Below, in pieces: positions 25,966 to 35,569 of a stretch of 64,000 bases of DNA; positions within the stretch are counted from its first letter, which is position 1; each line of letters opens with the position of its first letter. Below the pieces are notes generated by a model. The model made no database searches. It was given only the letters and a program-made list of their open reading frames with translations, and was not told the DNA's origin. The DNA comes from Lachnospiraceae bacterium (lineage in GTDB: Bacteria; Bacillota; Clostridia; Lachnospirales; Lachnospiraceae). Position numbers and translations under genes: made by a program. The DNA lies in the NCBI GenBank assembly GCA_017434885.1, contig JAFSGE010000005.1, positions 62,001 to 126,000 on the forward strand, read 5' to 3'.

Positions 25966-26187
25966 CTACATTTCGCAGAAGTTCTCCAAATACTCATCCA
26001 CCTTCTCTGTATTGACTAAAACACATCTCTTAACCTTGTAAACCGCATTGGCTTCCTTGGCTATTTCCTGAAAAGTATGAAGCCCTAACGAGTAAAGGGC
26101 TGCTCCTTCCGCATATCTAACAAATTTCTTCTTTCCGGTCTGAACCATGTTCTCTAACTGTGGTACTTCTACTCTTGCTCTTGGCAT
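25966..26187 (-). CDS. xis: Excisionase-like small HTH protein (DUF6462 type)
   Basis: The 73-residue basic protein resembles the excisionases encoded beside Tn916-type integrases: KKKFVRYAEGAALYSLGL forms a winged-helix start and VLVNTEKVDEYLENF its C-terminal part. Such proteins bend the att DNA and favour excision. TATAGGAGGAATGTAAA precedes the ATG. The integrase gene starts about 180 bases downstream with no gene between, and a regulator gene ends 1 base upstream. Confidence 0.8.
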   Translation of the reverse strand: MPRARVEVPQLENMVQTGKKKFVRYAEGAALYSLGLHTFQEIAKEANAVYKVKRCVLVNTEKVDEYLENFCEM

Positions 26188-26188
26188 T

Positions 26189-26758
26189 TTACATTCCTCC
26201 TATATTTCCATCCAAAAATCCAACCATCTGGACCTTAATCTTTCTCTTTGCTCTGTGAATCCTTTGTTGTGCGGATTCATACACGATTCCCTTATCCTCT
26301 GCTATAGTCTGCAGGCCTTTTTCACCTCTGATAAACTGTCGGAACACTTCACTTTCCTCTTCCCCGAGAATCCCAAGTTGCTGATTGAACAACTCGTAAT
26401 CCAGTCTCATAGTCCGAAGTGTAAATGCTTCTTGTTTAAATTCCTCCTGCCTATCAACGCCCTCCAATACATCTCCTGAAAAATCACAAGCTACAAGTGC
26501 CTCTCTGGTCATCACACTGGCAACTGCACTGTTGCCGGTAATATCACTATGATTTCCTTTAGCCTGAACTCTGACTCCCAGTTCTCCACGATTAGCTTGT
26601 TTGTTAAAAGCTTTTTCGTTTTCAATCATATATCTGAGGCCGTCAGTGTAGCTTTCAACGATTCCCATGAAATTAGGATAATATCTGATAATAATATCTA
26701 CCTTCTTGGCTGAATCCGCCTGCGCATATACTTTAATTATATTTGCTTTCGTTGCCAT
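26189..26758 (-). CDS. Sigma-70 region 4-like (ArpU-type) regulator
   Basis: About 189 residues from ATG 26758, chosen because GGAGG lies 5 bases before it and overlaps the earlier in-frame ATG. The C-terminal part is a sigma region 4-like HTH (EVFRQFIRGEKGLQTIAEDK then SAQQRIHRAKRKIKVQM). Proteins of this shape sit near integrase or late-gene switches in Firmicute mobile elements. It is one base from the excisionase gene, so it may be co-expressed and control excision. No partner is proven. Confidence 0.68.
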   Translation of the reverse strand: MATKANIIKVYAQADSAKKVDIIIRYYPNFMGIVESYTDGLRYMIENEKAFNKQANRGELGVRVQAKGNHSDITGNSAVASVMTREALVACDFSGDVLEGVDRQEEFKQEAFTLRTMRLDYELFNQQLGILGEEESEVFRQFIRGEKGLQTIAEDKGIVYESAQQRIHRAKRKIKVQMVGFLDGNIGGM

Positions 26759-26904
26759 CGTTTCCTCCATACTTAGTGATTTGTCGATGCAAGGAAAAGC
26801 TAACCGGTTGCTTATTTCTTACAAGTATTATTCTACGGCGTTCTATGGACGAAATCGTTCCCCAAAGAATAGACTTGCGGTATCGTGGGAATAGACTTTT
26901 TGAA

Positions 26905-26945
26905 ATAGAAAAAGCCGGTAGGCTTATCAAAAAGCCAACCGACTT
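26905..26945 (-). terminator. Terminator after the SEC-C protein gene
   Basis: Minus-strand stem from 26932-26945 with 26912-26925 (AAGTCGGTTGGCTT with AAGCCTACCGGCTT, few mismatches), then a T-run. The rest of 26759-27063 holds no gene and must carry the promoter of the ArpU-like gene. Confidence 0.65.
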
Positions 26946-27063
26946 ATCATTATTATTCACTTGAAGAAACCAAAAAGTTTCGTTTGCTTTCAGCCTCCCA
27001 TAAAATTGAAACTAATTTACGTCTGAATTCTTGTATTTTTCTCCCCAATATTAAATAATTTAA

Positions 27064-28854
27064 TTAATCATAAATACCTTTTCCGATACAACACTTTTTA
27101 AATTTTTTCCCACTACCGCACGGACATTGCTCATTTCTTCCTACTTTTTTCTTTTTACGAACATTTGTTGTCGCCACTGGATACTCATACGGTATACCAT
27201 GTTTTTCAAAATAAATCTTATCAATCAAACTTGGTCCATTGGCAGGAAAATATATTGCACCATTTTGTTCTCTCGTATGAGAGTCCATAAAATATCCTTC
27301 CACCACATCCAATTCATCTGAAGCTAATATATTCTGATGATTCTCACTTCTCCAAATAACATAATCCATAAAATCATCAGGCTCCTTATTTAAATATCTT
27401 AATATTTCTATAATATTTTCAAAATCGTGCCAATTACAAACCCATGGATATGGCTGACTATCCTCTTTTTCCAATATTAAGCTGGTATTCACGGCTAAAC
27501 CACCAAATTGATTTAACGTCAATACAATTGGTATTATTCTTTTTGCTGCCACATTTTGTATCATGAATTTTTTGTTTTTATTTTCATATAATACAGCATC
27601 ATCTTTAGCTTCAATAAATCTTTTTAGAATAATTGCTTGTTCATAAGCTCCACCAATTCCACTATCCGAATTAAAATGATCTCGGATACGTTTATATCCT
27701 TTTTCCGGATTAAAAAATGGCTCTCTAACCTTAGAGGCTTTTACCTCTACGATTAAAATATAATCCTTATATTCTATCAAAATATCATGTTCTTTGGTTC
27801 CACGTTCTTCGCATACACTTGTATAATATTTCGCTTGTTCTCCAAATATATCTTTCAATAAATTAAGGAATAATTTTTCAACTATTTCTGCCTTTACTTT
27901 CTTATATCTATCTGCAAACTTATTTTTAGGATTTTCTAATATCTCAGTAATATAATTGTACGCTGCATTTAATACAAACTGTGGATGAACAATAAACAAC
28001 GACTTCTCGTCCTCAAGCCAACAAAGCGGATGGTCTGCAAACGGATTTTTCCCATTATAATACAAAAAATCTGTCTCTTTTCTGTACAAACCCAAAATAT
28101 TTAATAATATTTCTCCTTTCTCTTTTCCAAACATTTCTTTTATTTTTGAGGACTTAATAACATTTAGATTATCCATTGCATCTTGAAGATTTGCCCCTGC
28201 CATACCTTGTGCAAATGTCATCATACGCTCAAATTCTCGTTCTACGTCAACAGCATAGGGATTAAGAGAATTTAAAAAGTTCTTTATATTATTCACAGCA
28301 TATGTCGATGCACTCATATTTTCTTCAAATATGTCGCAAACCAATTGATAGAATGCTATATAATCTTCTATTATCAAGCCTGTCAAGCTTTCTAATTCAG
28401 AATCAAAATCACTATACAATTCTCGAATTAATGTTATTGTTTGTTCTGGATACCTCAATATCCCCGTATCAAAATAAGATGTAAAGGCTTCCATTGAAAT
28501 CAAATTTCTTTTTACAACATTCTTCTCGGAATTATGATCTATATCGAGAAAATTTTTTAAATATTCATTAGTAATTTCCTGAACATCACTTTCTAATTGT
28601 TCAAATATTCCTCCATCTTCATCTCGAATAATCTGACCATTGCTTTCGTCATTTGTACTCATAAGCAATCCGGCAAGATATGCATATTGCTTTTGTGGTG
28701 ACATAAGATTTGTTTTGTTGAAAATATCAGATTGTTCAGCAACTTCTTTGGCATTATTGGCAAATGTAATAAAATGGATTCCTATCATTCCTAATAAGTC
28801 ACGAGTTCCAATCTTTTGTAGCTTTGCTTTTAATTTATTTATCTTTGTTTCCAT
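27064..28854 (-). CDS. Large SEC-C protein with a PD-(D/E)XK nuclease-like core
   Basis: This 596-residue protein ends in a SEC-C zinc motif, [18 protein letters not shown] (about 573-590), a short metal-binding tail shared by SecA and many unrelated proteins. Near residues 355-385, [21 protein letters not shown] has the D...ExK order of restriction-type nucleases. The first 330 residues are helical and unlike anything I know. AGGAG lies 10 bases before ATG. It is placed in a defence-rich element between excision genes and an AbiE pair, so a phage-defence nuclease is a reasonable but unproven reading. Composition is AT-rich like the rest of the cargo. Confidence 0.7.
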   Translation of the reverse strand: METKINKLKAKLQKIGTRDLLGMIGIHFITFANNAKEVAEQSDIFNKTNLMSPQKQYAYLAGLLMSTNDESNGQIIRDEDGGIFEQLESDVQEITNEYLKNFLDIDHNSEKNVVKRNLISMEAFTSYFDTGILRYPEQTITLIRELYSDFDSELESLTGLIIEDYIAFYQLVCDIFEENMSASTYAVNNIKNFLNSLNPYAVDVEREFERMMTFAQGMAGANLQDAMDNLNVIKSSKIKEMFGKEKGEILLNILGLYRKETDFLYYNGKNPFADHPLCWLEDEKSLFIVHPQFVLNAAYNYITEILENPKNKFADRYKKVKAEIVEKLFLNLLKDIFGEQAKYYTSVCEERGTKEHDILIEYKDYILIVEVKASKVREPFFNPEKGYKRIRDHFNSDSGIGGAYEQAIILKRFIEAKDDAVLYENKNKKFMIQNVAAKRIIPIVLTLNQFGGLAVNTSLILEKEDSQPYPWVCNWHDFENIIEILRYLNKEPDDFMDYVIWRSENHQNILASDELDVVEGYFMDSHTREQNGAIYFPANGPSLIDKIYFEKHGIPYEYPVATTNVRKKKKVGRNEQCPCGSGKKFKKCCIGKGIYD

Positions 28855-28915
28855 TTATAATCAACTCCTGTAAACATAAATTGCTCCATTGTACACACTA
28901 CCTTCATAATATAAA

Positions 28916-29758
28916 TCATAGCAAATACCTATTCATCATATTCTCTACATAATCAATCACACTTTTCCACTCTAGGTCCCCTACATAAAAATTGCTTTTC
29001 TGAAATTGCCCCCAAAGCTCTGCCATGTGCAAATCATCAGATATCAAATGCAATGTAGCTTCAATATCATCCTTGCTAAAAATAGTTTTCCGCTTTTCAC
29101 AAGTAGCAGAAAATGCATCGCATAAAACCTGTTTTTCTATCTGCTCCCCATAGAAGTTCATGATACTATAGACATCATAAAAATCTCTCAATCTGGTATT
29201 AGCAATACCTCTATTTATGATTGTCTGCATCTTCTCTGCCAGCAGCGTTTCCTTGTTATATGTAAGAACAGAAATTGTTCTATCCTCAAACATTAATTTA
29301 TAGTCGTACTCTACAGCCTTCGGTGTGATCACATCATCTGTAGAAATGTCGATTTTAATTGGTTGACGCATCCTGTCCAGCGTAGCTTCCAGCATTACAC
29401 GAATACCCGGATAATCAAATTCTTCCATAATAGTTCTTGTACTTTTAATTTGAAAGCTAACATTATCTTCCAACGGGATGTTACAAATTTCTTCAATTAT
29501 CCTCTGTACGTCAGCCTCATTTAATGGTAATGCTTTTACTGTTGTATCAATATCCATCGTAGCTCGCATATCTACACCAACAATTGACGCTACCAACATT
29601 CCACCCTTAAGAATAAAATTATCTCGATATGAAGATATAGATACTCTTTCCAGAAATCTTTCCATCATAAAATTTCGAATTAGCGTAGTCGCTTTATTAC
29701 TATTCCCATTCGAAATATTTCTCACCTTATCTTTTAATTGTCTTGATGAACAAATCAC
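28916..29758 (-). CDS. abiEii: AbiEii-type toxin (type IV toxin-antitoxin nucleotidyltransferase)
   Basis: The 280-residue protein has the AbiEii/MenT-like nucleotidyltransferase layout: FILKGGMLVASI followed by RATMDIDTTVKA, giving the G-x-D-x-D-like site, and the downstream KETLLAEKMQTIINRGI and RLRDFYDVYSIM motifs. Such toxins modify nucleic acid or tRNA ends and stop growth in infected cells. The start is GTG 29758, with GGAGG 5 bases upstream, and overlaps the antitoxin stop in GTGA, so translation is coupled. Confidence 0.9.
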   Translation of the reverse strand: MICSSRQLKDKVRNISNGNSNKATTLIRNFMMERFLERVSISSYRDNFILKGGMLVASIVGVDMRATMDIDTTVKALPLNEADVQRIIEEICNIPLEDNVSFQIKSTRTIMEEFDYPGIRVMLEATLDRMRQPIKIDISTDDVITPKAVEYDYKLMFEDRTISVLTYNKETLLAEKMQTIINRGIANTRLRDFYDVYSIMNFYGEQIEKQVLCDAFSATCEKRKTIFSKDDIEATLHLISDDLHMAELWGQFQKSNFYVGDLEWKSVIDYVENMMNRYLL

Positions 29759-30354
29759 ACTAACACCTCCACGTACTTCATCACTTCATCTCGAATTCCC
29801 ATCATATCTGCATATACGATCAGCTGGGATAGCTTTTTGTCCTTCGATGACATATATTCCTTGATAGCCGTTTGAAATACTTGTACTTCATACTTATTAC
29901 GATTCATTATCAAATCGCAAATACAACGCTCCTTATCGTAAACCTTAACTAAGTTTCCGCTGCTGGATGCAATCTCGCAAATTCCTATTTTATATAAATC
30001 CGGTGCAGCGTATTTCACCAAAACATCAAAATCATTATCCTTTAGATGGCTCGCATTATATCCTTGCGGCACAGTAACACACACAGATGAATACTCCCTA
30101 TCTGTCAAACCGTGCAAATATAGTGCTGTTTCTCCGGAATAAATAATCGCACCATTTCTTTGTTGCAAAATGAACAACTCATCCGGCCACACATCATCCG
30201 CTATATATACACCTCTTGAGACCTTCTCCATACCGTGTTCCTTAATATATTTTGCAACATAGGTCTTAGAAATATCTTCACTACACACCAAAGAGGTAAT
30301 AAGATAACCATTATATTTTTCAATAAAATTTTCAATTTTTTCCTTTTTTGTCAT
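29755..30354 (-). CDS. abiEi: AbiEi-type antitoxin and autorepressor
   Basis: About 199 residues from ATG 30354 (GAGG 8-9 bases upstream; an earlier GTG overlaps that site). The N-terminal winged helix (FIEKYNGYLITSLVCSEDIS, YVAKYIKEHGMEKVSRGVYI) is followed by the AbiEi C-terminal domain (IYSGETALYLHGLTDR, TVPQGYN). AbiEi proteins both neutralise the toxin and bind inverted repeats at their own promoter; such repeats are present at 30372-30417. The operon is this gene plus abiEii. Confidence 0.9.
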   Translation of the reverse strand: MTKKEKIENFIEKYNGYLITSLVCSEDISKTYVAKYIKEHGMEKVSRGVYIADDVWPDELFILQQRNGAIIYSGETALYLHGLTDREYSSVCVTVPQGYNASHLKDNDFDVLVKYAAPDLYKIGICEIASSSGNLVKVYDKERCICDLIMNRNKYEVQVFQTAIKEYMSSKDKKLSQLIVYADMMGIRDEVMKYVEVLV

Positions 30355-30371
30355 TCTTTTCACCTCTACAC

Positions 30372-30417
30372 TTTACTTCTACGCTTTAATTATACGATTT
30401 AAAAGCGAGAAAGTAAA
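30372..30417 (-). promoter_or_regulatory. AbiE promoter with flanking inverted repeats
   Basis: Minus strand: TTTACT (30412-30417), 17-base spacer, perfect TATAAT (30389-30394). TTTACTTCTACGC (30372-30384) and GCGAGAAAGTAAA (30405-30417) form an imperfect inverted repeat (10 of 13) on both sides of the -10 box, the arrangement known for AbiEi autoregulation. Confidence 0.8.
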
Positions 30418-30438
30418 CTCTTTTTTAATTTTTTTGAC

Positions 30439-30513
30439 CTATGCATCTTTATTTAACTTCGCCAACACCTTCACCTGCTCAATCGCCACTTTTCTAACAT
30501 TCTCATTCTTCAT
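30439..30513 (-). pseudogene. Possible 24-codon gene remnant beside the IS66 fragment
   Basis: Minus strand ATG at 30513 with AGGAG a few bases upstream opens a 24-residue frame (MKNENVRKVAIEQVKVLAKL, then NKDA) ending at TAG 30439. It lies a few bases from the left break of the IS66 fragment. It could be a small gene or the cut start of a larger one. I do not recognise it. Confidence 0.35.
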
Positions 30514-30520
30514 CTCCTGC

Positions 30521-31821
30521 TATGGTAAAGGTAACTGGCGTCGTATGCCGGATGAAACCTATAAGAGACTTCGTCATGAACCGGAGTCATGGACGGTGGA
30601 AGTTCATACCGTTGAGGTTTATGTCGGAACAGATGGTGACCACCAGGATGAGTTTATGCGTGGAGACAGACCAAAGGATCTGCTGCGAAACAGCATAGTT
30701 ACTGCATCGCTTCTTTCATCCATCCTGAATGTAAAATACGTAAATTCCTCTGCTCTCAACCGGATTGAGCAGGAGTTCGAACGCAATGGTGTAAATATAT
30801 CCAAACAGACAATGTCAAACTGGATTATCCGCTGTTCGCAAAAATATTTTGCTCCGTTTGTTGAGAGAATGAAACAGGAACTTCTTTCCCTTCCCGTAAC
30901 CCAGGCGGATGAAACACCGACACAGGTAATCGGGGACAGTGACCACAAAAACAGTAAGTGTTACATGTGGGTGCACCGCTCAGGGGAACTGTACAGGAAC
31001 CGGCAGATTGTAATCTACGAATACCAGAAAGGTCGTAATCACCAGATACCTTTGGCATTCTACAAAGATTACAAAGGCATTCTTGTAACGGACAGCCTTG
31101 AACAGTACCATCTGGTCGACAAGAAGCTGACCGATGTAACAAATGCAAACTGTTGGGCACATGCAAGGCGTGACTTTGCAGATGCGATAAAGGCTGCGGA
31201 TAAGAGTAATCCAAATGCAGTCAAACAGTCTGTTGCATATCAGGCACTGCAGAAGATTGCCGAATTCTATACTATTGATACGGAACTTAAAGAGCTAACA
31301 CCGGAAAAACGACTTCAAAAACGGCAGGAAGTAATCAGGCCGCTTGTTGAGGAGTATTTTGCGTGGGTAAAAGAACAGCTTGCAAATACATCCGTTCCAC
31401 CGAAGGGAAAAACAGCAAAAGGTCTGAACTTCTGTGTTAATCAGGAAAAGTACTTAAAAGTATTTCTGGAAGACGGTGATGTCCCTATTGATAACTCGGC
31501 TTCAGAGCGTGCAATTCGTACTTTTTGTCTGGGCAAGAAGAACTGGATGTTCCATAACACAGCCAATGGCGCGAATGCGAGTGCTTTGGTTTATAGCATC
31601 TCTGAAACTGCGAAACTAAACAATCTGCGACCATACAATTACTTTAAATATATTCTCACAGAGCTGCCAAAGCTCTGTGACAACCAAGGAAATATATATC
31701 CTGCGAAGCTGGATTATCTGATGCCATGGTCAGAAACTCTTCCGGATGATTGCAGGAAACCACGCCGCTCATAAAACCAGCGGCGTTTATTTTAGCGTCA
31801 GGCGTATGGTTTGACGTTTAC
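30521..31821 (+). mobile_element. IS66-family element, 3' remnant
   Basis: Only the right part of an IS66-type element remains: most of the transposase, a hairpin terminator (31762-31769 with 31779-31786, then TTATTTT) and a right tip. Read inward, the tip is GTAAACGTCAAACCATACGC, fitting the GTAA start usual in IS66. The accessory genes tnpA and tnpB, the transposase N-terminus and the left inverted repeat are missing, so no target duplication can be checked. Confidence 0.8.
30524..31774 (+). pseudogene. IS66-type transposase (TnpC), N-terminally truncated
   Basis: Homology to IS66 transposases starts about 30528 (NWRRMPDETYKRLRHEPESW) and continues to the stop, giving about 415 of the usual 520 or so residues. 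The catalytic DDE core is there (TQADETPTQVIGD for the first Asp, TDSLEQYHLV for the second, DNSASERAIRTFCLGKKNW for the Glu), as are the mid and C-terminal helices. The N-terminal zinc-finger and DNA-binding part is lost. The open frame extends upstream to 30434, but that portion is unrelated flanking DNA. It cannot be active as it stands. Confidence 0.85.
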
Positions 31822-32639
31822 TTGGAATTTGATCCAACAACAGTATTGGCAAAGCTCAATTACAAAAACGAACCTGCCAATATCAACGATATTGATTTTG
31901 ACGACTGGGATTATGAATACGAGTATGGATTTGGGAAGAAGCTAAAAATATCAAATAGAGAGCAGTATTATAAGCTAATAATTGCTATAAGGAAACTCAT
32001 TAAGGTTAGCCTAGAAAATCATAAGGCTCCTGACTTAACAACGATTGAAATTTTAAGAATGTATTTTGATATTACAAATACTTTTATAGCATCCAAAACA
32101 AAACCTTTAGAAGTAAAGATACCTATTAACAACTCAGAAACGCTCTCATTACCTTTAATTAATCCGCCGGACGTTCATATAAACTTTCACTATTCTAATT
32201 ATTCTCTTGATTCTGCACTAAAGGAAGATTTAGCTAGTTTTCAAGTATATATATATATGAATGTACCTCTATTGCTGATATAGTATATTCTATTTTGCAT
32301 TTTCAAACTATTTGCGGATTAAAATACCGCAGGTGTATGCACTGCAATACATTATTTGCTACCATTTCCGAGAAAACGAAATATTGCAAGCAAAAATCAC
32401 CATATCCAAATTATACTCACTTGAATTGCGAACAAGCAGTAAGGAATATTTCGCAACAAATAAAGAGAAAATATAAGAGAATCTATAACAATCTATCTCA
32501 GAATCATTCCGAGGATAATATGCGACTTATTAGATTCACTGATCAATTTAATAAGTTTTCAAAAGAAATGCGAAAAAATCCTACTCCAGAAAACATAGTT
32601 CTGCTCTTTGATGTATTAGATAGCAAGCTATGGTATTAA
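31822..32639 (+). pseudogene. Broken gene with C-terminal zinc-finger (DUF6076-like)
   Basis: Two frames together make one protein. The first (31822-32283) begins directly at the IS66 tip (LEFDPTTVLAKLNYK) with no start of its own. The second (to 32639) continues in another frame: reading through the junction in that frame gives YECTSIADIVYSILHFQTIC, then a finger with RCMHCNTLF and YCKQKSPYP. The shift falls in a TATATATATATAT run at 32246-32258; removing one TA unit would rejoin the frames. Both the lost 5' end and the shift mark it as decayed. Family placement is tentative. Confidence 0.6.
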
Positions 32640-32645
32640 ACAAAA

Positions 32646-32680
32646 ATGGAAGATAGTTTTTCACTATCTTCCATTATATT
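32646..32680. terminator. Bidirectional terminator between the broken gene and AIPR gene
   Basis: Perfect 12-bp stem ATGGAAGATAGT (32646-32657) with ACTATCTTCCAT (32663-32674), 5-base centre, T-rich on the plus side and A-run (T-run on minus) before it. Confidence 0.88.
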
Positions 32681-34546
32681 TTATTCTTCCATAATATCTT
32701 CCTTCTCTTCTGAGACAGACTCAATTACAATCTCATTTTCTTTTTTATTGTAAATTGCAAGAATGTTATTATATGCATTTTTTGATCCATATAGATTTGT
32801 AATTTTGCTAATCTCCGAATATTTTCTTAGCATCTCACAAGCCACCTCAAATGCTTCATCTAATGCATTTTCTGTATGATCCTTTAATTTATTAAATAGA
32901 AAAAATCTTGCCATTACTGATTTCTCAACAGTTTCTTCATTTTTATTAATATGCTTTTTATTCGTCTTTTCATACGCCTCTAAAAATATCGAATCATAAT
33001 CCTGGTATGTATATTTAATTAGCGCGGTTAAATAATACCTTGCATCTTTTAAATATTTATACTTTTTCTCAATTTCCGGATTATCTTTTCTGTTTGCTTT
33101 CATTTCAGAAACTCTTTTATCAACAAAGGAATATACCTCATATGCATTATATAAATCTCTATAATCCATTTGTTCGTTAAAAATTGTTTCATATATATCA
33201 GCATCTGAAGAAAAAATAGTCCCTGGAGCAGTTCTTGCCAAATGTGGATTCTGAAGCTGAAACGCTACGTAGGCTTGAGCCATATCTTCGTTAGATACTA
33301 TTCTATTTTTTTCGTGATCAACTTTTTCAAATTCACCCCTTTTACGTTCATATATTATATCCGTATTTCTTAATAAATCATAATAAATTTTACTTTGTAT
33401 TATATCATTACTATGATAATCTCTCGGCTCTATAGGTGTTTGAGTATTTGTAAACTGGATAATATTTTGTTCTAATTTAGGATCATCAACCACGATCATT
33501 TTCATTGAAATTATTAATTTCTCAGACATCTCTTTACGTTTGGATTTATTTGCTCTTTCATATGCCTCAAAAATCGATTTGACAGTCTGTGCACCATTAA
33601 TGATCTGCATTCCTGCTATTGAGATTTTCTTCGTTGTTTTTTCATAATATGGGTATACTTTTTTTGTTATCGCAGTTATTCCATTATTAAATCCAAAAAA
33701 ATTATCTGGTTCATATAAAGCACTTTCTTGCATTCTTTGATTTACCGAAACCGTAAGCGGATTTCTAACATTTTTCAAAAACAAACATGTTCCATATTTT
33801 TTATATAATTCATAAATATGATCTGCACCTAAAAGGAAAATAAAAGTATTATCTGGTTTAACTATCAAACTTCCATTTTGTCTAATTGAAATTGTAATTT
33901 TTCCATTAATAGGATCTATATTTTCTAATGGATTATCCGTTACATACCCTCGCATATTATAATCAATATATGTATTTTTCATTGATATTAGATCAAAAAT
34001 TTGTGTATCAACAAGAGGACTGTGACTATATTCATTTAATTCTTGTATTCTAAAATCCTTATCAGTTACACACAATGTTACAAGTAAAAATCTTACTCTT
34101 CCATTATTATCAACATGCTTCTGAAGTTTTTTATACATTGCATTAAACTTCTTATTATTTGGCGATTCCGCTTTTTGATGTTGAATCATCATATTAAAAT
34201 CTGTCAAACATGATTTATAAATGTTAGTAATCCCATTACTCTCAATACAATTACTCTTTGCAAACCATTTTGCTTGGACAATATAAAATACTTCCTCATC
34301 CTTTTCTTTATTTGAAAAAATCAGATCACATGAATTATCGTCGTCTCCATCAACTATATATGTTTTCCATTTTTCGATTTGTGCAATCTCATTTTTTAAA
34401 TTATTCTCTAGGAACCAAAGCAAAAAACCATAAGACTTCTTACTATTAGTCTCTTTTATATTTTTAAGAACTTCTTCGTCAGAATATTTATCAATAATTG
34501 CATCTATCTCAGAATCTACGATATCGTAAAAATCTAAGTTGTTCAT
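32681..34546 (-). CDS. AIPR family (abortive infection phage resistance) protein
   Basis: About 621 residues from ATG 34546; GGAGGAGG lies 11 bases upstream, and the TTG-started frame a few codons earlier overlaps that site. The AIPR core is clear: FFGFNNGITAI, then GMQIINGAQTVKSIFEAY and FTNTQTPIEPRDYHSN. The N-terminal 150 residues have CDLIF...VFYIVQAKWF, a D...QxK arrangement that may be a restriction-like nuclease fold. AIPR proteins are linked to phage exclusion but their mechanism is unsettled. It is the last gene of the RHH-R-M operon, 24 bases after the methyltransferase stop. Confidence 0.88.
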   Translation of the reverse strand: MNNLDFYDIVDSEIDAIIDKYSDEEVLKNIKETNSKKSYGFLLWFLENNLKNEIAQIEKWKTYIVDGDDDNSCDLIFSNKEKDEEVFYIVQAKWFAKSNCIESNGITNIYKSCLTDFNMMIQHQKAESPNNKKFNAMYKKLQKHVDNNGRVRFLLVTLCVTDKDFRIQELNEYSHSPLVDTQIFDLISMKNTYIDYNMRGYVTDNPLENIDPINGKITISIRQNGSLIVKPDNTFIFLLGADHIYELYKKYGTCLFLKNVRNPLTVSVNQRMQESALYEPDNFFGFNNGITAITKKVYPYYEKTTKKISIAGMQIINGAQTVKSIFEAYERANKSKRKEMSEKLIISMKMIVVDDPKLEQNIIQFTNTQTPIEPRDYHSNDIIQSKIYYDLLRNTDIIYERKRGEFEKVDHEKNRIVSNEDMAQAYVAFQLQNPHLARTAPGTIFSSDADIYETIFNEQMDYRDLYNAYEVYSFVDKRVSEMKANRKDNPEIEKKYKYLKDARYYLTALIKYTYQDYDSIFLEAYEKTNKKHINKNEETVEKSVMARFFLFNKLKDHTENALDEAFEVACEMLRKYSEISKITNLYGSKNAYNNILAIYNKKENEIVIESVSEEKEDIMEE

Positions 34547-34570
34547 TTGTAAATGTTCCTCCTCCAACTA

Positions 34571-35566
34571 CTACTTCTCAGAAATATATTTTTTTATTTT
34601 TCTTTTTTCCTGCTTTATCTGTTTTTCAATATTTTCTAACTCTTCTAAACGCATTTGCATCCATTCAACCGGGTATTTTGAAACGGAATCTTTACCTGAT
34701 GGTTCATATATTTTTTGATATATTGGTCTAGTTTTTAATGCATCTTGAGCTAATTTGTTAATTCTTTCTAATCCAATATCAATATACTCCTTCATTAGCT
34801 CTGTCCCATATGCTTGTCTGCCATTTTTCAATGCAGCTATTAATGAACTACCTACTCCAGCAAATGGATCATATACTATATCATTTTCATTTGTAAGAGC
34901 AAGAACACATCTTTCAACTAGCTCAACAGGAAATTGACATGGATGAATTGTCTTTTCAGGATGTTGTGATTTAACATTTGGGATATCCCATACTTTACAA
35001 TCCCAATCATCATAAAGTCTTTCTATTGTTGCTTTCCAGACATCCTCTGGATTCTTTCCCTTTGGATTTCCAGACAATTTCCCTTTTTTATCACCTTTAT
35101 AAGATCGCTTACCAGGATATTTTGAAGGAATCCTTACGTCATCTAAATTAAATGTGTAATTTTCCGTCTTTGAAAACCAAAGAATTGTTTCATATCTTCC
35201 CGAAAATCTCTTTTCGCATTGTAATCCATGCCCAAAATGCCAAATTATTCTGTTACGTAACAGAAGCCCCATATCCTTAAATATTTTGTAAAAATAAATA
35301 TCTAACGGATATACTTCACTTGTAGATGGATCAATATAATTGCCAACTTCCCAACATATACTACCATCATCCGATAAAACTCTAACTATTTCTTTTATTA
35401 TTGGCTTTAAGTTTTCCAGATATTCGTTTAATGATGTTACAGTCTCGTATTCTTTTCCGATATTATATGGCGGTGATGTAATGACAAGTTTGATACTTTT
35501 GTCTTTTTGTTTTTGTAAAAACTTAAGAGCATCTTTCTTTTCATATTTGAAATTTTTAAGTTCCAT
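34571..35566 (-). CDS. DNA methyltransferase of the BglII-like modification system
   Basis: The 331-residue enzyme has motif IV as TSPPYN (30-35) before motif I DPFAGVGSSLIAALKNGRQA, i.e. the beta-class order; SPPY is usual for N4-cytosine enzymes. HPEKTIHPCQFPVELVERCV is the conserved region before motif I. It should protect the host site cut by the nuclease encoded 3 bases upstream, likely a GATC-centred sequence such as RGATCY or AGATCT. The ribosome binding site is only GGGA, so translation may depend on the upstream gene. Confidence 0.9.
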   Translation of the reverse strand: MELKNFKYEKKDALKFLQKQKDKSIKLVITSPPYNIGKEYETVTSLNEYLENLKPIIKEIVRVLSDDGSICWEVGNYIDPSTSEVYPLDIYFYKIFKDMGLLLRNRIIWHFGHGLQCEKRFSGRYETILWFSKTENYTFNLDDVRIPSKYPGKRSYKGDKKGKLSGNPKGKNPEDVWKATIERLYDDWDCKVWDIPNVKSQHPEKTIHPCQFPVELVERCVLALTNENDIVYDPFAGVGSSLIAALKNGRQAYGTELMKEYIDIGLERINKLAQDALKTRPIYQKIYEPSGKDSVSKYPVEWMQMRLEELENIEKQIKQEKRKIKKYISEK

Positions 35567-35569
35567 TCC

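Noticed and set aside
25773-25997. 74-codon minus frame between integrase and excisionase
   Set aside because: No ribosome binding site or recognisable motif; overlaps the int start and its hairpin.
30434-30523. First 30 codons of the open frame leading into the IS66 transposase
   Set aside because: No similarity to IS66; it is flanking DNA that happens to be open, and a minus-strand small frame lies there.
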